DNA of 64,000 nucleotides from Anaerosacchariphilus hominis (GCF_014290175.1 NZ_JACOOR010000002.1:248001-312000), one strand, 5' to 3'. Positions 42,253 to 52,594 are shown, numbered from the stretch's first letter. Program-made: numbers and translations. Notes: generated by a model not told the origin, from the letters alone.

Positions 42253-43470
42253 ATGTCCGGTAAAAAGAAAAAAAGAAGATTTCTTTCTTCTTTACTCAGT
42301 TACGATATGAATCTGATCGTGGCCGTCATTTTCCTGATGGTATTCGGTCTGATTATGATATACAGCGCCAGCTACTATACAGCCAGCATGAGTGAAATCT
42401 TTCATCATGACCCTACATACTTTTTGAAAAGCCAGGTGCAGTGGAGCGTCATCGGTCTGGCGGTAATGCTGGTGGTGGCGAACATCGATTACCACAGATG
42501 GAGATATTTCGCAGGCATCGGTCTCGTCGGGTCGGTGGTATTGATTCTGCTTCTGAAGGTGCCGGGCCTGGGCGTTACGGTCAAGGGAGCGACCCGGTGG
42601 CTCCGTGTCCCGGGTCTGGGACAGTTCCAGGTGGCGGAGCCGGTGAAGGTGGCCATGATTCTCTTTTCAGCAGCGCTGATTTCGTCCAACGCATCGAAGA
42701 TTAAAGATCTGAAGACCTTCATCAAGCTGATGATTCCCACGGCGGTGGTTTCCTTTTTGATTCTGAAGATCAGTAACAATATGAGTACGGCCACCATTGT
42801 ATTCGGTATCTGTTTTCTGATGGCCTTTATGGTATATCCCAAGTACTACCCCTTTTTCATCGCGGGAGGCGCGGGAGCGGCGGGTATCGGGGCCCTGATC
42901 CTGTATCTGAAAAAATCCATTGCCGCGGGAACGGCAGGCGACGGAAGCGGCGGTTTCCGAAGCGCCCGGATTCTGGCCTGGCTGGATCCATACTCCTATG
43001 AGTCGGACAAGGCCTATCAGTCCCTGCAGGCGCTGTATGCTATCGGATCCGGCGGCCTCTTCGGTAAGGGACTGGGGAACAGTATTCAAAAACTGGGAAG
43101 CATCCCGGAGCCCTATAATGATATGATTTTCTCCATCATCTGCGAGGAGCTGGGGATTTTCGGCGCAGGACTGGTGATTCTGATGTTCGTGTATCTGTTG
43201 TACCGGCTGTACAGCGTGGCCCAGCAGGCGGAGGACGTCTTTGGACGGCTGCTGGTCATCGGCGTCTTTTCCCATGTGGCCCTGCAGGTGGTGCTGAATC
43301 TGATGGTGGTGACCAGTCTGTTTCCGACCACCGGCGTGACCCTGCCGTTCTTCAGTTACGGCGGTACGGCGTCCGTCTTTCTGCTGATAGAGATCGGCAT
43401 GGTGCTGAATGTGGAAAAGAGAAGCCGCTTTAAGCGGGAAAAAGAGTTAAGGGAGGCTCGAATGGAATGA
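42253..43470 (+). CDS. ftsW: FtsW/RodA/SpoVE-family SEDS glycosyltransferase
   Basis: This multi-pass peptidoglycan polymerase has about ten membrane helices. Signatures are GATRWLRVPGLGQFQVAEPVK in the middle and, near the end, NDMIFSIICEELG and TGVTLPFFSYGGTASV. Sequence details lean to FtsW/SpoVE over RodA, but I cannot separate the three with certainty. I use ATG 42253 (405 residues). AAGGAG at 42231-42236 is too near a GTG at 42238 and rather far from this ATG, so the start is open. It overlaps ispG by 4 bp (ATGA). No partner class B PBP is in the window. Confidence 0.88.
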   Translation: MSGKKKKRRFLSSLLSYDMNLIVAVIFLMVFGLIMIYSASYYTASMSEIFHHDPTYFLKSQVQWSVIGLAVMLVVANIDYHRWRYFAGIGLVGSVVLILLLKVPGLGVTVKGATRWLRVPGLGQFQVAEPVKVAMILFSAALISSNASKIKDLKTFIKLMIPTAVVSFLILKISNNMSTATIVFGICFLMAFMVYPKYYPFFIAGGAGAAGIGALILYLKKSIAAGTAGDGSGGFRSARILAWLDPYSYESDKAYQSLQALYAIGSGGLFGKGLGNSIQKLGSIPEPYNDMIFSIICEELGIFGAGLVILMFVYLLYRLYSVAQQAEDVFGRLLVIGVFSHVALQVVLNLMVVTSLFPTTGVTLPFFSYGGTASVFLLIEIGMVLNVEKRSRFKREKELREARME

Positions 43471-44540
43471 AAGAGCGTAGAATGAGAGAATATACAAGAA
43501 CGGTACAGATCGGCGATCGGGTTATCGGAGGCGGAAATCCGATCCTGATCCAGTCCATGACCAATACAAAGACGGAGGATGTACAGGCCACCGTGGCCCA
43601 GATTCAGGCGCTGACGGCGGCTGGTTGCGATATCATCCGCTGCGCGGTTCCCACTATGGAGGCGGCAGAGGCCCTGACGGAGATTAAAAAACAGATCTCC
43701 ATTCCGCTGGTGGCGGACATCCATTTTGATTATAAGCTGGCCCTGGCGGCCATTGAGCACGGGGCGGACAAGATCCGGATCAATCCCGGTAATATCGGAA
43801 GCACCGAACGGGTGCAGGCCGTGGTGGACGCAGCCAGGGAGCGCCACATTCCCATCCGGGTGGGCGTCAACAGCGGTTCTCTGGAAAAGGAGCTGGTGGA
43901 GAAGTATCACGGCGTTACCGCAGAGGGTATTGTGGAGAGCGCTCTGGATAAGGTTCATCTCATCGAGGATATGGGCTATGACAACCTGGTCGTCAGTATC
44001 AAGTCCTCGGATGTGATGATGTGCGCCCGGGCCCATGAGCTCATTGCGGAGAAGACGGATCATCCCCTGCATGTGGGCATCACCGAGGCGGGAACCCTGT
44101 ACTCCGGAAATATCAAGTCCGCCGTGGGTCTGGGTATCATTCTCTATCAGGGTATCGGAGATACCATCCGCGTATCCCTGACCGGCGATCCCCTGGAGGA
44201 GATCCGCTCCGCAAAGCGTATTCTAAAGACACTGGGACTTAGAAAAGGCGGCATCGAGGTGGTATCCTGTCCCACCTGCGGAAGGACCCAGATCGACCTC
44301 ATCGGCCTGGCAAATCAGGTAGAGCGCATGGTGGAGGATATTCCCCTGGACGACATCAAGGTGGCCGTCATGGGCTGCGTGGTCAACGGACCGGGCGAGG
44401 CCAAGGAAGCCGATATCGGAATCGCAGGAGGCAAGGGTACCGGTATGCTGATTAAGAAGGGCGAGATCGTACAGCGGATGCCGGAGGATGAGCTTCTGGG
44501 CGCGCTGCGCGAGGAGCTGCTGCACTGGAACGAAAACTAG
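43467..44540 (+). CDS. ispG: 4-hydroxy-3-methylbut-2-enyl diphosphate synthase
   Basis: This is a late step in the MEP isoprenoid pathway. Its 357 residues show the N-terminal TIM-barrel GGGNPILIQSMTNTKT and the C-terminal [4Fe-4S] domain, with ligands in SCPTCGRTQIDL and GCVVNGPGEAKEADIGIAGG. The start ATG overlaps the ftsW stop, with GGGAGG ten bases before. polC follows 11 bp later. ispF of the same pathway is at 62823. In many Clostridia ispG sits directly before polC. Confidence 0.96.
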   Translation: MKERRMREYTRTVQIGDRVIGGGNPILIQSMTNTKTEDVQATVAQIQALTAAGCDIIRCAVPTMEAAEALTEIKKQISIPLVADIHFDYKLALAAIEHGADKIRINPGNIGSTERVQAVVDAARERHIPIRVGVNSGSLEKELVEKYHGVTAEGIVESALDKVHLIEDMGYDNLVVSIKSSDVMMCARAHELIAEKTDHPLHVGITEAGTLYSGNIKSAVGLGIILYQGIGDTIRVSLTGDPLEEIRSAKRILKTLGLRKGGIEVVSCPTCGRTQIDLIGLANQVERMVEDIPLDDIKVAVMGCVVNGPGEAKEADIGIAGGKGTGMLIKKGEIVQRMPEDELLGALREELLHWNEN

Positions 44541-44551
44541 GGAGAGAGCGC

Positions 44552-47500
44552 ATGACAAAAATGTTCGCGGAGGTATTTCCACCCCTGCATGTGGAGCAGG
44601 GACTTCAGGATCTGCTGGAGCAGGTGCGTGTGGAAAAGGTCACCTCCAACCGGGCAAAAAATTTCATAAGAGTGTATCTCGTGAGCGGAAAGCTGATCCA
44701 TAAGGAGCGGCTTTTTCAGCTTGAAAGGACCTTGAAGAAACAGCTCTTCGGCGGGGCGGATATCACCGTGAAGATCCTGGAGCGTTTTGAGCTGTCTGGC
44801 CAGTATAATCCGGAGAAGCTGATGGAGCTTTACAAGGACAGTATCCTCTTTGAGCTGCGGAACTACAGTATGCTGGAGTATAACCTGTTCCGGGGGGCGA
44901 AGATCTCATTTCCGGAAAGTAACCTTCTGAAAATGGAGCTGAAGAAGACCACTCTGGGAGAGGACGCGGCCGACGAACTTATCCGCATTCTGTATAAGAT
45001 TTTCACCGATCGATGTGGACTGGACGTGAAAATCCAGGTGGAGTTTGTGGAAAAACAGGAGGAAAAGAAAAAACGCGGCGGCAGGGCGGATGTGGAGAAG
45101 CAGGCAGAAGCTTTGAACGCGGCCATGTGGGCGGCCAAGCAGGCGGCGGACGCGGGGGACAGTGCAGAGGGTGTGGAGAGCTCAGGCGGGAAAACCGTGG
45201 TAGCAGGCACAGAAAAGGGAAATTCAGGCAGTGTGAAGACAGAGAAGAAGCCTGCTGCCGCCGCTTCCGGCGGAAAGAAGAATTTCGGCAATTTCGGCAA
45301 GAGCGAGTACGCCTACGGCAAGACCCTGAGAAGCGGCGGAGGCTTCCGGAGCCGTGGCGCCAGCAACAATCCGGACGTGCTTTACGGCCGTGATTTCGAT
45401 GACAGCGAGATCATCGATCTGGTACAGGTCATCGGGGAAATGGGCGAGGTGGTCATCCACGGACAGGTCACCGGCTGGGACGAGCGGGAGATCCGCGGGG
45501 AAAAGACCATCGTAACCATTACCGTGACGGATTATACAGATACAATCCGGATTAAGATTTTTGAGAAAAACGACGAGATGGAAGCCTTCCGGGAGAAAGT
45601 GAAGAAGGGATCCTTTATCAAACTGAAGGGCCTGACCTCCATGGACCGTTTCGACAATGAGCTGACCATCAGCTCCGTGGTGGGTATCAAGAAATCCTCG
45701 GACTTCCGGACGCCCCGGACAGACAACAGCGAGATCAAACGGGTGGAACTCCACTGCCATACGAAGATGAGCGATATGGACGGTGTCTCTGATGTGAAGG
45801 ATATTATCAAGCGGGCCAAGTCCTGGGGACATACGGCCATCGCCGTGACCGACCACGGCGTGGTGCAGGCCTACCCGGATGCCAGCCACAGTCTGGAAAA
45901 GAGCGATAATTTCAAGGTTATCTACGGCGTGGAGGGATATCTGGTGGACGATCTGAAGGATATCGTCACCGATGCGGCCGGACAGAGCCTGGATGATATG
46001 TATGTGGTCTTCGATCTCGAGACCACCGGGTTTTCCGCGGAAAATGACCGGATCATCGAGATTGGAGCTGTCCGCGTAGAAAAGGGTGAGATCACCGACA
46101 AATTCAGCGTATTCGTGAATCCCCGGACCCCGATTCCCTTTGAGATCGAGAAGCTGACAGGCATCAACGACGAGATGGTCATGAATGAGCCCACCATCGA
46201 GGAGATTCTGCCGAAGTTTTTGGAATTCTGCAAGGGTGCAGTGATGGTGGGGCACAATGTGGATTTTGATATGAGCTTCATCCGCAAGAACAGCGAACGC
46301 CAGGGCCTGCCCTGCGAGTTTACGGTGGTGGATACGCTGAGTCTGGCACGTATTTTACTGCCCCAGCTGAACCGTTATAAGCTGGATCATGTGGCGAAGG
46401 CCCTGGATGTTTCGTTGGAAAATCATCACCGGGCTGTGGATGACGCAGGCTGTACCGCGGAGATCTTTGTGAAGTTCGTCCAGATGCTGAAGGAGCGTGA
46501 TATCCATGATTTGAATGCCGTGAATCAGATGAGTGCGCTGGATGCGGACGCCATTAAAAAGCTGCGTCCCCACCATGTGATTATTCTGGCAAAAAATGAG
46601 ATTGGCCGGGTGAACCTGTACCGCATGGTTTCCTGGTCCCATCTGGACTATTTTGCCCGGGTACCCAGGATTCCCAAAAGCGTGCTTCAGAAGCACAGGG
46701 AGGGGCTGATCGTGGGTTCCGCCTGCGAGGCCGGAGAGCTGTACCAGGCCCTGGTGCGTTCCGCTCCCGACGAGGAGATTGCCCGTCTGGTGGACTTCTA
46801 CGACTACCTGGAGATCCAGCCTTTGGGAAATAATGAATTTATGCTGCGGGGAGAGCGTCCTACCTTTGAGTCCAGGGGCGATCTGATCCGCCTGAACAAA
46901 AAGATCGTGTCCCTGGGCGAGCAGTTCCACAAGCCTGTGGTGGCCACCTGCGACGTGCATTTCCTGAACCCGGAGGACGAGGTCTATCGGCGCATCATCA
47001 TGGCCGGAAAGAAATTTAAAGACGCGGACAATCAAGCGCCTCTGTACCTGCGTACCACGGAGGAAATGCTGGCGGAATTTGAGTATCTGGGAAGCGATAA
47101 GGCGGAAGAGGTCGTGATCACGAACACCAATAAGATTGCGGATATGATCGAGAAGATTTCTCCGGTACGCCCCGATAAGTGTCCTCCGGTCATCGAAAAT
47201 TCCGATCAGACCCTCCGTGATATCTGTTACGAGAAGGCCCATTCCATCTACGGCGAAGACCTGCCCCAGGTGGTAACGGAGCGGTTGGAGAAGGAGCTGC
47301 ATTCCATCATTTCCAATGGTTTCGCGGTTATGTACATCATCGCCCAGAAGCTGGTGTGGAAGTCTAATGCGGACGGCTATCTGGTGGGCTCCCGGGGATC
47401 TGTAGGTTCTTCCTTTGTGGCTACCATGGCCGGAATCACGGAGGTCAACCCATTGCCGCCCCACTATTACTGTCCGGCCTGCCATTACAGTGATTTCGAG

Positions 47501-49078
47501 TCAGAAGAGGTAAGAAAGTACGCGGGCGCGGCCGGCTGCGACATGCCGGATAAGGCCTGCCCGGTCTGCGGCGGTCCGCTGAAAAAAGAGGGCTTTGATA
47601 TTCCCTTTGAGACCTTCCTGGGATTCAAGGGAGATAAGGAGCCGGATATCGACCTGAATTTCTCCGGCGATTATCAGTCCAAGGCCCATAAATACACCGA
47701 GGTCATCTTCGGTACGGGACAGACTTTCCGTGCGGGAACCATTGCAACCCTGGCGGATAAGACGGCGTTCGGTTATGTAAAAAATTATTACGAAGAACAT
47801 GGCCAGCACAAGCGAAACTGCGAGATCGATCGGATCGTCCAGGGCTGCGTGGGCGTGCGTCGTTCTACGGGCCAGCACCCGGGCGGTATCGTGGTACTGC
47901 CCCACGGGGAGGAGATTCACTCCTTTACGCCGATCCAGCACCCGGCCAATGATATGACCACGGACATCATTACTACCCATTTTGATTACCACTCCATCGA
48001 CCACAACCTGTTGAAGCTGGACATTCTGGGACACGATGATCCGACCATGATTCGTATGCTGGAGGACCTGACCGGTCTGGACGCGAAGACCATTCCGTTG
48101 GACGATCAGGGGGTAATGTCCCTGTTCAAGAGCACGGAGGCGCTGGGCATCCGGCCGGAGGATATCGACGGCTGTCCCCTTGGCTGCCTTGGTATCCCGG
48201 AGTTCGGTACAGACTTTGTTATCCAGATGGTGTGCGACGCCAAGCCCCAGTCCTTCTCGGATCTGATCCGAATCTCCGGACTGTCCCATGGTACGGATGT
48301 ATGGCTGAATAACGCCCAGCGCTTTATCAAAGAGGGTAAGGCCACCATTTCCACGGCCATCTGTACCCGAGACGATATCATGCTGTATCTGATCCATCAG
48401 GGTGTGGAGCCCAGTCTGTCCTTTACGATCATGGAGAGTGTGCGAAAGGGAAAGGGCCTGAAGCCCGAATGGATCGAGGCCATGAAGGCTGAGGGCGTGG
48501 AGGACTGGTATATCGAGTCCTGTAAAATGATCAAGTACATGTTCCCGAAGGCCCATGCGGCAGCCTATGTTATGATGGCCTGGCGTATCGCCTACTGTAA
48601 GATTAATTATCCGCTGGCTTACTACGCGGCTTACTTCAGTATCCGTGCGTCGGCATTCAGCTATGAGCTCATGTGCCAGGGCAAGGAGCGGCTGGCCTAC
48701 TATATGGCCGACTACAAGCGCCGCAGCGATTCCCTGTCCAAGAAGGAGCAGGACAGTATGAAGGACATGCACATCGTCCAGGAGATGTATGCCAGAGGCT
48801 TTGAGTTCTGGCCCATCGATATTTATAAGGCGAAGGCCCACCATTTTCAGATTATCGACGGTAAGCTGATGCCGGCCCTGAGTACCATCGAGGGCCTGGG
48901 CGACAAGGCGGCGGACCAGCTGGAGGCGGCGGCCAAGGACGGTCCCTTCCTGTCCCGGGACGACCTGCGGACCCGCAGTAAGCTGTCCAAGACCGTTATT
49001 GATTTTATGGGAGATCTGGGGCTGCTGGGCGACCTGCCCGAGTCCAACCAGCTGTCGCTGTTCGATTTTGTGGGATAG
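44552..49078 (+). CDS. polC: DNA polymerase III PolC-type alpha subunit
   Basis: This is the main replicative polymerase of low-GC Gram-positives. It has 1508 residues, slightly longer than the usual about 1440. In order: N-terminal domain; a low-complexity Gly/Ala/Lys linker (about 165-285) that probably explains the extra length; OB fold (VVIHGQVTGWDEREIRG); PHP domain starting ELHCHTKMSDMDG at about 398; inserted proofreading exonuclease with VFDLETTGFS at about 485 and HNVDFDMSF; polymerase palm and fingers with GSRGSVGSSFVATMAG at about 945 and PDIDLNFSGDYQ at about 1030. A Cys4-type zinc motif (CPACHYSDF...CPVCGG) lies between these. GGAGAGAG precedes the ATG. Confidence 0.97.
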   Translation: MTKMFAEVFPPLHVEQGLQDLLEQVRVEKVTSNRAKNFIRVYLVSGKLIHKERLFQLERTLKKQLFGGADITVKILERFELSGQYNPEKLMELYKDSILFELRNYSMLEYNLFRGAKISFPESNLLKMELKKTTLGEDAADELIRILYKIFTDRCGLDVKIQVEFVEKQEEKKKRGGRADVEKQAEALNAAMWAAKQAADAGDSAEGVESSGGKTVVAGTEKGNSGSVKTEKKPAAAASGGKKNFGNFGKSEYAYGKTLRSGGGFRSRGASNNPDVLYGRDFDDSEIIDLVQVIGEMGEVVIHGQVTGWDEREIRGEKTIVTITVTDYTDTIRIKIFEKNDEMEAFREKVKKGSFIKLKGLTSMDRFDNELTISSVVGIKKSSDFRTPRTDNSEIKRVELHCHTKMSDMDGVSDVKDIIKRAKSWGHTAIAVTDHGVVQAYPDASHSLEKSDNFKVIYGVEGYLVDDLKDIVTDAAGQSLDDMYVVFDLETTGFSAENDRIIEIGAVRVEKGEITDKFSVFVNPRTPIPFEIEKLTGINDEMVMNEPTIEEILPKFLEFCKGAVMVGHNVDFDMSFIRKNSERQGLPCEFTVVDTLSLARILLPQLNRYKLDHVAKALDVSLENHHRAVDDAGCTAEIFVKFVQMLKERDIHDLNAVNQMSALDADAIKKLRPHHVIILAKNEIGRVNLYRMVSWSHLDYFARVPRIPKSVLQKHREGLIVGSACEAGELYQALVRSAPDEEIARLVDFYDYLEIQPLGNNEFMLRGERPTFESRGDLIRLNKKIVSLGEQFHKPVVATCDVHFLNPEDEVYRRIIMAGKKFKDADNQAPLYLRTTEEMLAEFEYLGSDKAEEVVITNTNKIADMIEKISPVRPDKCPPVIENSDQTLRDICYEKAHSIYGEDLPQVVTERLEKELHSIISNGFAVMYIIAQKLVWKSNADGYLVGSRGSVGSSFVATMAGITEVNPLPPHYYCPACHYSDFESEEVRKYAGAAGCDMPDKACPVCGGPLKKEGFDIPFETFLGFKGDKEPDIDLNFSGDYQSKAHKYTEVIFGTGQTFRAGTIATLADKTAFGYVKNYYEEHGQHKRNCEIDRIVQGCVGVRRSTGQHPGGIVVLPHGEEIHSFTPIQHPANDMTTDIITTHFDYHSIDHNLLKLDILGHDDPTMIRMLEDLTGLDAKTIPLDDQGVMSLFKSTEALGIRPEDIDGCPLGCLGIPEFGTDFVIQMVCDAKPQSFSDLIRISGLSHGTDVWLNNAQRFIKEGKATISTAICTRDDIMLYLIHQGVEPSLSFTIMESVRKGKGLKPEWIEAMKAEGVEDWYIESCKMIKYMFPKAHAAAYVMMAWRIAYCKINYPLAYYAAYFSIRASAFSYELMCQGKERLAYYMADYKRRSDSLSKKEQDSMKDMHIVQEMYARGFEFWPIDIYKAKAHHFQIIDGKLMPALSTIEGLGDKAADQLEAAAKDGPFLSRDDLRTRSKLSKTVIDFMGDLGLLGDLPESNQLSLFDFVG

Positions 49079-49095
49079 ACAGGATAGAGAAAAAG

Positions 49096-49150
49096 AAGAC
49101 CGTCCGCGGCTGAAAAAAAGTAAGTGTCAGCCGTGGACGGTCTTTTGTTT
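49096..49150 (+). terminator. Terminator of polC
   Basis: AAGACCGTCCGCGGCTGA (49096-49113) pairs with TCAGCCGTGGACGGTCTT (one G-T wobble) and is followed by TTGTTT. It ends the ftsW-ispG-polC run. Confidence 0.93.
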
Positions 49151-49172
49151 GCAAAAAACACACAATTCCTTC

Positions 49173-49201
49173 TTGAAATTTCGAAATAAACATGTTATAC
49201 T
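49173..49201 (+). promoter_or_regulatory. Promoter of the liv operon
   Basis: TTGAAA (49173-49178), 17-bp spacer, TATACT (49196-49201), about 100 bp before livJ. Confidence 0.8.
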
Positions 49202-49301
49202 AAAGCCCATATTGAAAAAGGCGCACAAATGTCTTTGAGAGGCGAACATAAAACCAGTGTGATGTTCACGGGAGACGTGCGAAAGAGGAGGAAGAAAAGT
49301 T

Positions 49302-50513
49302 ATGAAAAAGCGTGCATTATCAGTATTACTTGCAGCGGCCATGGTCAGCACCATGCTGACAGGATGCTCAGGCGGAAGCTCTGACAGCAGCTCTGCCAGC
49401 ACAGACGCATCCGCTACAGACGGAAATGTGGTGAAAATCGGCGTATACGAGCCGGCGTCCGGAGATAACGGAGCAGGCGGAAAGCAGGAGACCCTGGGTA
49501 TCCAGTATGCGAATCATGTGACTCCCACTGTAGAGATCGGTGGAACTGAGTACACAGTACAGCTTGATATCGTAGATAATGAGTCCTCCAATGACAAGGG
49601 ACCCTCCGCAGCAGCTACTCTGGTGAGTGACAAGGTATCCGTAGTACTTGGTTCCTACGGCTCCGGCGTTTCCATCGCGGCTTCTGATGTATTCAAGGAG
49701 GCAGGCATCCCGGCCATCGGCGTTACCTGTACAAACCCGCAGGTTACCGAGGGAAATACCCATTACTTCCGTATCTGCTTCCTGGATCCCTTCCAGGGCA
49801 CCGTACATGCGAACTTTGCCAGCGAGAAGTTTGGCGCAAAGAAAGCTTATGTCCTGACAAAGCTGGGAGACGATTACTCCACAGGACTGGGCTACTACTT
49901 CACACAGGCCTTCGAGGCACTGGGCGGAGAGGTCGTAGCAGAGACCTTCCAGGAAGGAAACAGTGATTTCACTTCTTATATTACTACTGCAAAGAAGTCT
50001 GGCGCAGAGGTGGTGTTCGCACCCTCATCCACCGAGGCGGCAGCCCTGATTATCGAGCAGGCAGCGGCACAGGGACTGGAGGTTCCGATTCTCTCCACTG
50101 ATACCTGGGATTCTAACGTAATCCTGAACGCGGCAAAGGGTAAGAACCTGGACATCTATGTAACCACCTTCTATCAGGAGGGAGCAAATCCGGAGTTCGA
50201 TGCAGGCATTAAGGACTGGATCAACAGCGATTCCACAGCAAAAGCAAATAACGGCGGCGACGATACCGTATCCGGTCTGACCGTTATGGGCTACGATGCT
50301 TACTACACCGCACTGGAGGCTTTGAAGGCAGCAGGATCCACCGACCCGGCAGCAGTAAACGAGGCTCTGTGGAATGTGGACTACACCGGCGTAACCGGAC
50401 ATATTACTTTCAATGAGACCGGCGACGCAAACCGTGATACTGCTTACATCAAGCAGGCGAACACCGAGACAGGTGCCTGGGAGTTCGTGGCAGAGCAGAG
50501 CGTAAGCAAATAA
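49302..50513 (+). CDS. livJ: Branched-chain amino acid ABC transporter substrate-binding lipoprotein
   Basis: This is the extracellular receptor of the liv importer. Its 403 residues begin with a lipoprotein signal whose lipobox is LTGC (Cys22), then a Ser-rich linker. The mature part is a type I periplasmic-binding fold: KIGVYEPASGDNGAGGKQ at the start, VVLGSYGSGVSIAASDVF, and AYVLTKLGDDYSTGLGYYF. Sequence similarity to LivJ/LivK predicts leucine, isoleucine and valine, but other small amides are possible. A hairpin at 50537-50575 separates it from livH, a usual way to keep the receptor mRNA in excess. Confidence 0.94.
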   Translation: MKKRALSVLLAAAMVSTMLTGCSGGSSDSSSASTDASATDGNVVKIGVYEPASGDNGAGGKQETLGIQYANHVTPTVEIGGTEYTVQLDIVDNESSNDKGPSAAATLVSDKVSVVLGSYGSGVSIAASDVFKEAGIPAIGVTCTNPQVTEGNTHYFRICFLDPFQGTVHANFASEKFGAKKAYVLTKLGDDYSTGLGYYFTQAFEALGGEVVAETFQEGNSDFTSYITTAKKSGAEVVFAPSSTEAAALIIEQAAAQGLEVPILSTDTWDSNVILNAAKGKNLDIYVTTFYQEGANPEFDAGIKDWINSDSTAKANNGGDDTVSGLTVMGYDAYYTALEALKAAGSTDPAAVNEALWNVDYTGVTGHITFNETGDANRDTAYIKQANTETGAWEFVAEQSVSK

Positions 50514-50536
50514 TTTAAAAGAAAAGGCTGAAAGGC

Positions 50537-50575
50537 TGGATGGCGGGAGCATGAAAACGCGCTTCCGCCATTCCC
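50537..50575 (+). terminator. Intercistronic hairpin between livJ and livH
   Basis: GGATGGCGGGAGC (about 50538-50550) pairs with GCTTCCGCCATTCC (about 50561-50574) with a bulge and one wobble. No T-run follows. It would stabilise the livJ message rather than stop transcription. Confidence 0.55.
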
Positions 50576-50608
50576 CATGTTTTCAACCTGATTTTTGGAG
50601 GTTATTGT

Positions 50609-51493
50609 ATGGAATGGATCAACCAGAACCTGCCCTACCTGATGGCAGGCATTTCCGTAGGCGGGCAGTACGCCCTGATTGCCATCGGCTACACCATGGT
50701 CTACGGAATCTTGAGACTGATTAACTTCGCCCACGGCGATATATTCATGGTGGCAGGTCTGATTATGGTGTATGCCATGACGGTGATGCCCATTTATGTG
50801 GCGATTCCGCTGATGATTATACTGACGGTGCTTCTGGGTTTCCTGGTGGAGCGTGTGGCATATAAGCCTCTGAGGAGCGCGCCCCGTATGTCTATCATGA
50901 TTTCTGCCATCGGCGTGTCCTATCTGCTGCAGAACCTGGCGCTCTATGTGACTGGCGGCCTGTCCCAGCAGTATCCGCCCATTCCCTGGCTCAGCGACAC
51001 CATCACCGTATTCGGCGCCACTACCAAGCGGGTGACGGTGATTACACCGGTGCTGACTATCATTCTGGTGCTGGCGCTGGTAGCCCTGATCAAGTACACC
51101 AAGATCGGTATGGCCATGCGCGCGGCCTCTCGTGACTTTGAGACCTCCCAGCTCATGGGTATCAAGATCAATTCCGTCATCAGTATGACATTTATCATCG
51201 GAAGCTTCCTGGCTGCCATTGGAAGCATGCTGTTCTTTACCAACTATACCGGTGTAACCCCCACTGCAGGAGCCATGCCTGGTCTGAAAGCTTTCGTAGC
51301 GGCCGTATTCGGCGGCATCGGATCTATTCCGGGCGCGGTCATCGGAGCGTTTATCATCGGTATCTGCGAGAACATCATCAAGGGTCTGGGCTGGACCACC
51401 TTCTCGGACGCGTTCACCTTTGCCCTGCTGATCGTAGTACTCATCGCGAAGCCCACGGGGCTCTTCGGTGAAAAAGTTATTGATAAGGTATAA
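50609..51493 (+). CDS. livH: Branched-chain amino acid ABC transporter permease LivH
   Basis: This 294-residue inner membrane protein of the LivH group has about eight helices. Family markers are LPYLMAGISVGGQYALIAIG, then TMVYGILRLINFAHGD, and AFVAAVFGGIGSIPGAVIGA near the end, the contact loop for the ATPases. TTGGAGG lies before the ATG. livM follows after 15 bp. Confidence 0.95.
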   Translation: MEWINQNLPYLMAGISVGGQYALIAIGYTMVYGILRLINFAHGDIFMVAGLIMVYAMTVMPIYVAIPLMIILTVLLGFLVERVAYKPLRSAPRMSIMISAIGVSYLLQNLALYVTGGLSQQYPPIPWLSDTITVFGATTKRVTVITPVLTIILVLALVALIKYTKIGMAMRAASRDFETSQLMGIKINSVISMTFIIGSFLAAIGSMLFFTNYTGVTPTAGAMPGLKAFVAAVFGGIGSIPGAVIGAFIIGICENIIKGLGWTTFSDAFTFALLIVVLIAKPTGLFGEKVIDKV

Positions 51494-51508
51494 AGGAGGC
51501 GTTCAAGC

Positions 51509-52594
51509 ATGAAAAAGCAAACAAAAATCATCTGGAACGTCGGCCTGATTCTGGGCCTGCTTCTGGTTCTGTTTATCCTGGAACAGGTATTTCCGTCCGG
51601 TTCCATGTTATTTACGGTATTAAAAAAAGGCGCAATCTATGCGCTGGTGGCAGTGTCCATGAACCTGCTGAATGGCTTCACCGGCCTGTTTTCCCTGGGC
51701 CAGGCAGGGTTTATGCTTCTGGGCGCTTATACATACGGCATTCTGACCATTCCGGTGGAATCCCGCGCAAGCGTGTACCAGTATTTTGACGGAGGCATCG
51801 TACAGTTCGCCATTCCGGTTCCGCTGGCACTTATCGCAGGCGGTATCGTGGCAGCTATCTTCGCTTACCTCATCGGTCTGCCGGTACTGCGTCTGAAGAG
51901 CGACTATCTGGCCATCGCCACCTTAGGTTTTGCCGAGATCATCCGTGCGGTGTTCCAGTGGGATAAGCTGGGCCCGCTGACCAACGGTTCCAATCTGCTC
52001 CGGAATTTCCCGGCTTTTAAGTCGGTATTGTATCCCTTTATCGTGGCGGGAATCTGTATCGCCATCATCGTGATGCTGATCAATTCCACCTACGGCCGCG
52101 CCTTTAAGGCCATCCGCGACGATGAGATCGCGGCGGAGGCCATGGGTATCAATCTGGCCCATCACAAGCGGCTGGCCTTTGTCATCAGCTCTTTCTTTGC
52201 AGGTATCTCCGGAGGATTGCTGGCTATGTACCAGACTACCATTCAGGCGTCCATGTTCAAGTCGGCCATGACCTATGAGATTCTGCTGATTGTGGTAATC
52301 GGCGGTATCGGATCCGTGACAGGAAGCTGTATCAGTTCCTTCCTGTTCATCGCCTGCTCTGAGTGGTGGCTCCGTTTTCTGGACAATGACAATCTGTATA
52401 TCGGAAGCTTCCACGTGCCTCTTCTGCGGGCCGGTTTCCGTAAGGTCGTATTCGCGGTCATCATCATGTGCGTGGTACTGTTCTACCGGAAGGGTATCAT
52501 GGGAGAAAAGGAATTTTCCATAGAAGGAATCGCGAATTTCTTCCGAAGGAAGTTTAAGAAAGAAAAGGTGACGGAAGGAGGAGCTTCCAAATGA
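51509..52594 (+). CDS. livM: Branched-chain amino acid ABC transporter permease LivM
   Basis: This is the second permease, 361 residues, with about nine helices. Markers are AVSMNLLNGFTGLFSLGQAG, then FRLKSDYLAIATLG-type segment (LRLKSDYLAIATLGFAEI), RAFKAIRDDEIAAEAMGIN, and IVVIGGIGSVTGSCISS. AAAGGAGG precedes the ATG, and the stop overlaps the livG start (ATGA). The basic C-terminal tail (FFRRKFKKEKV) faces the cytoplasm. Confidence 0.95.
   Translation: MKKQTKIIWNVGLILGLLLVLFILEQVFPSGSMLFTVLKKGAIYALVAVSMNLLNGFTGLFSLGQAGFMLLGAYTYGILTIPVESRASVYQYFDGGIVQFAIPVPLALIAGGIVAAIFAYLIGLPVLRLKSDYLAIATLGFAEIIRAVFQWDKLGPLTNGSNLLRNFPAFKSVLYPFIVAGICIAIIVMLINSTYGRAFKAIRDDEIAAEAMGINLAHHKRLAFVISSFFAGISGGLLAMYQTTIQASMFKSAMTYEILLIVVIGGIGSVTGSCISSFLFIACSEWWLRFLDNDNLYIGSFHVPLLRAGFRKVVFAVIIMCVVLFYRKGIMGEKEFSIEGIANFFRRKFKKEKVTEGGASK

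Noticed and set aside
47501..48844. 447-codon minus-strand open frame opposite polC (and a 376-codon one at 46355-47485)
   Set aside because: Both are antisense shadows of a certain gene, with no domain or translation signal.
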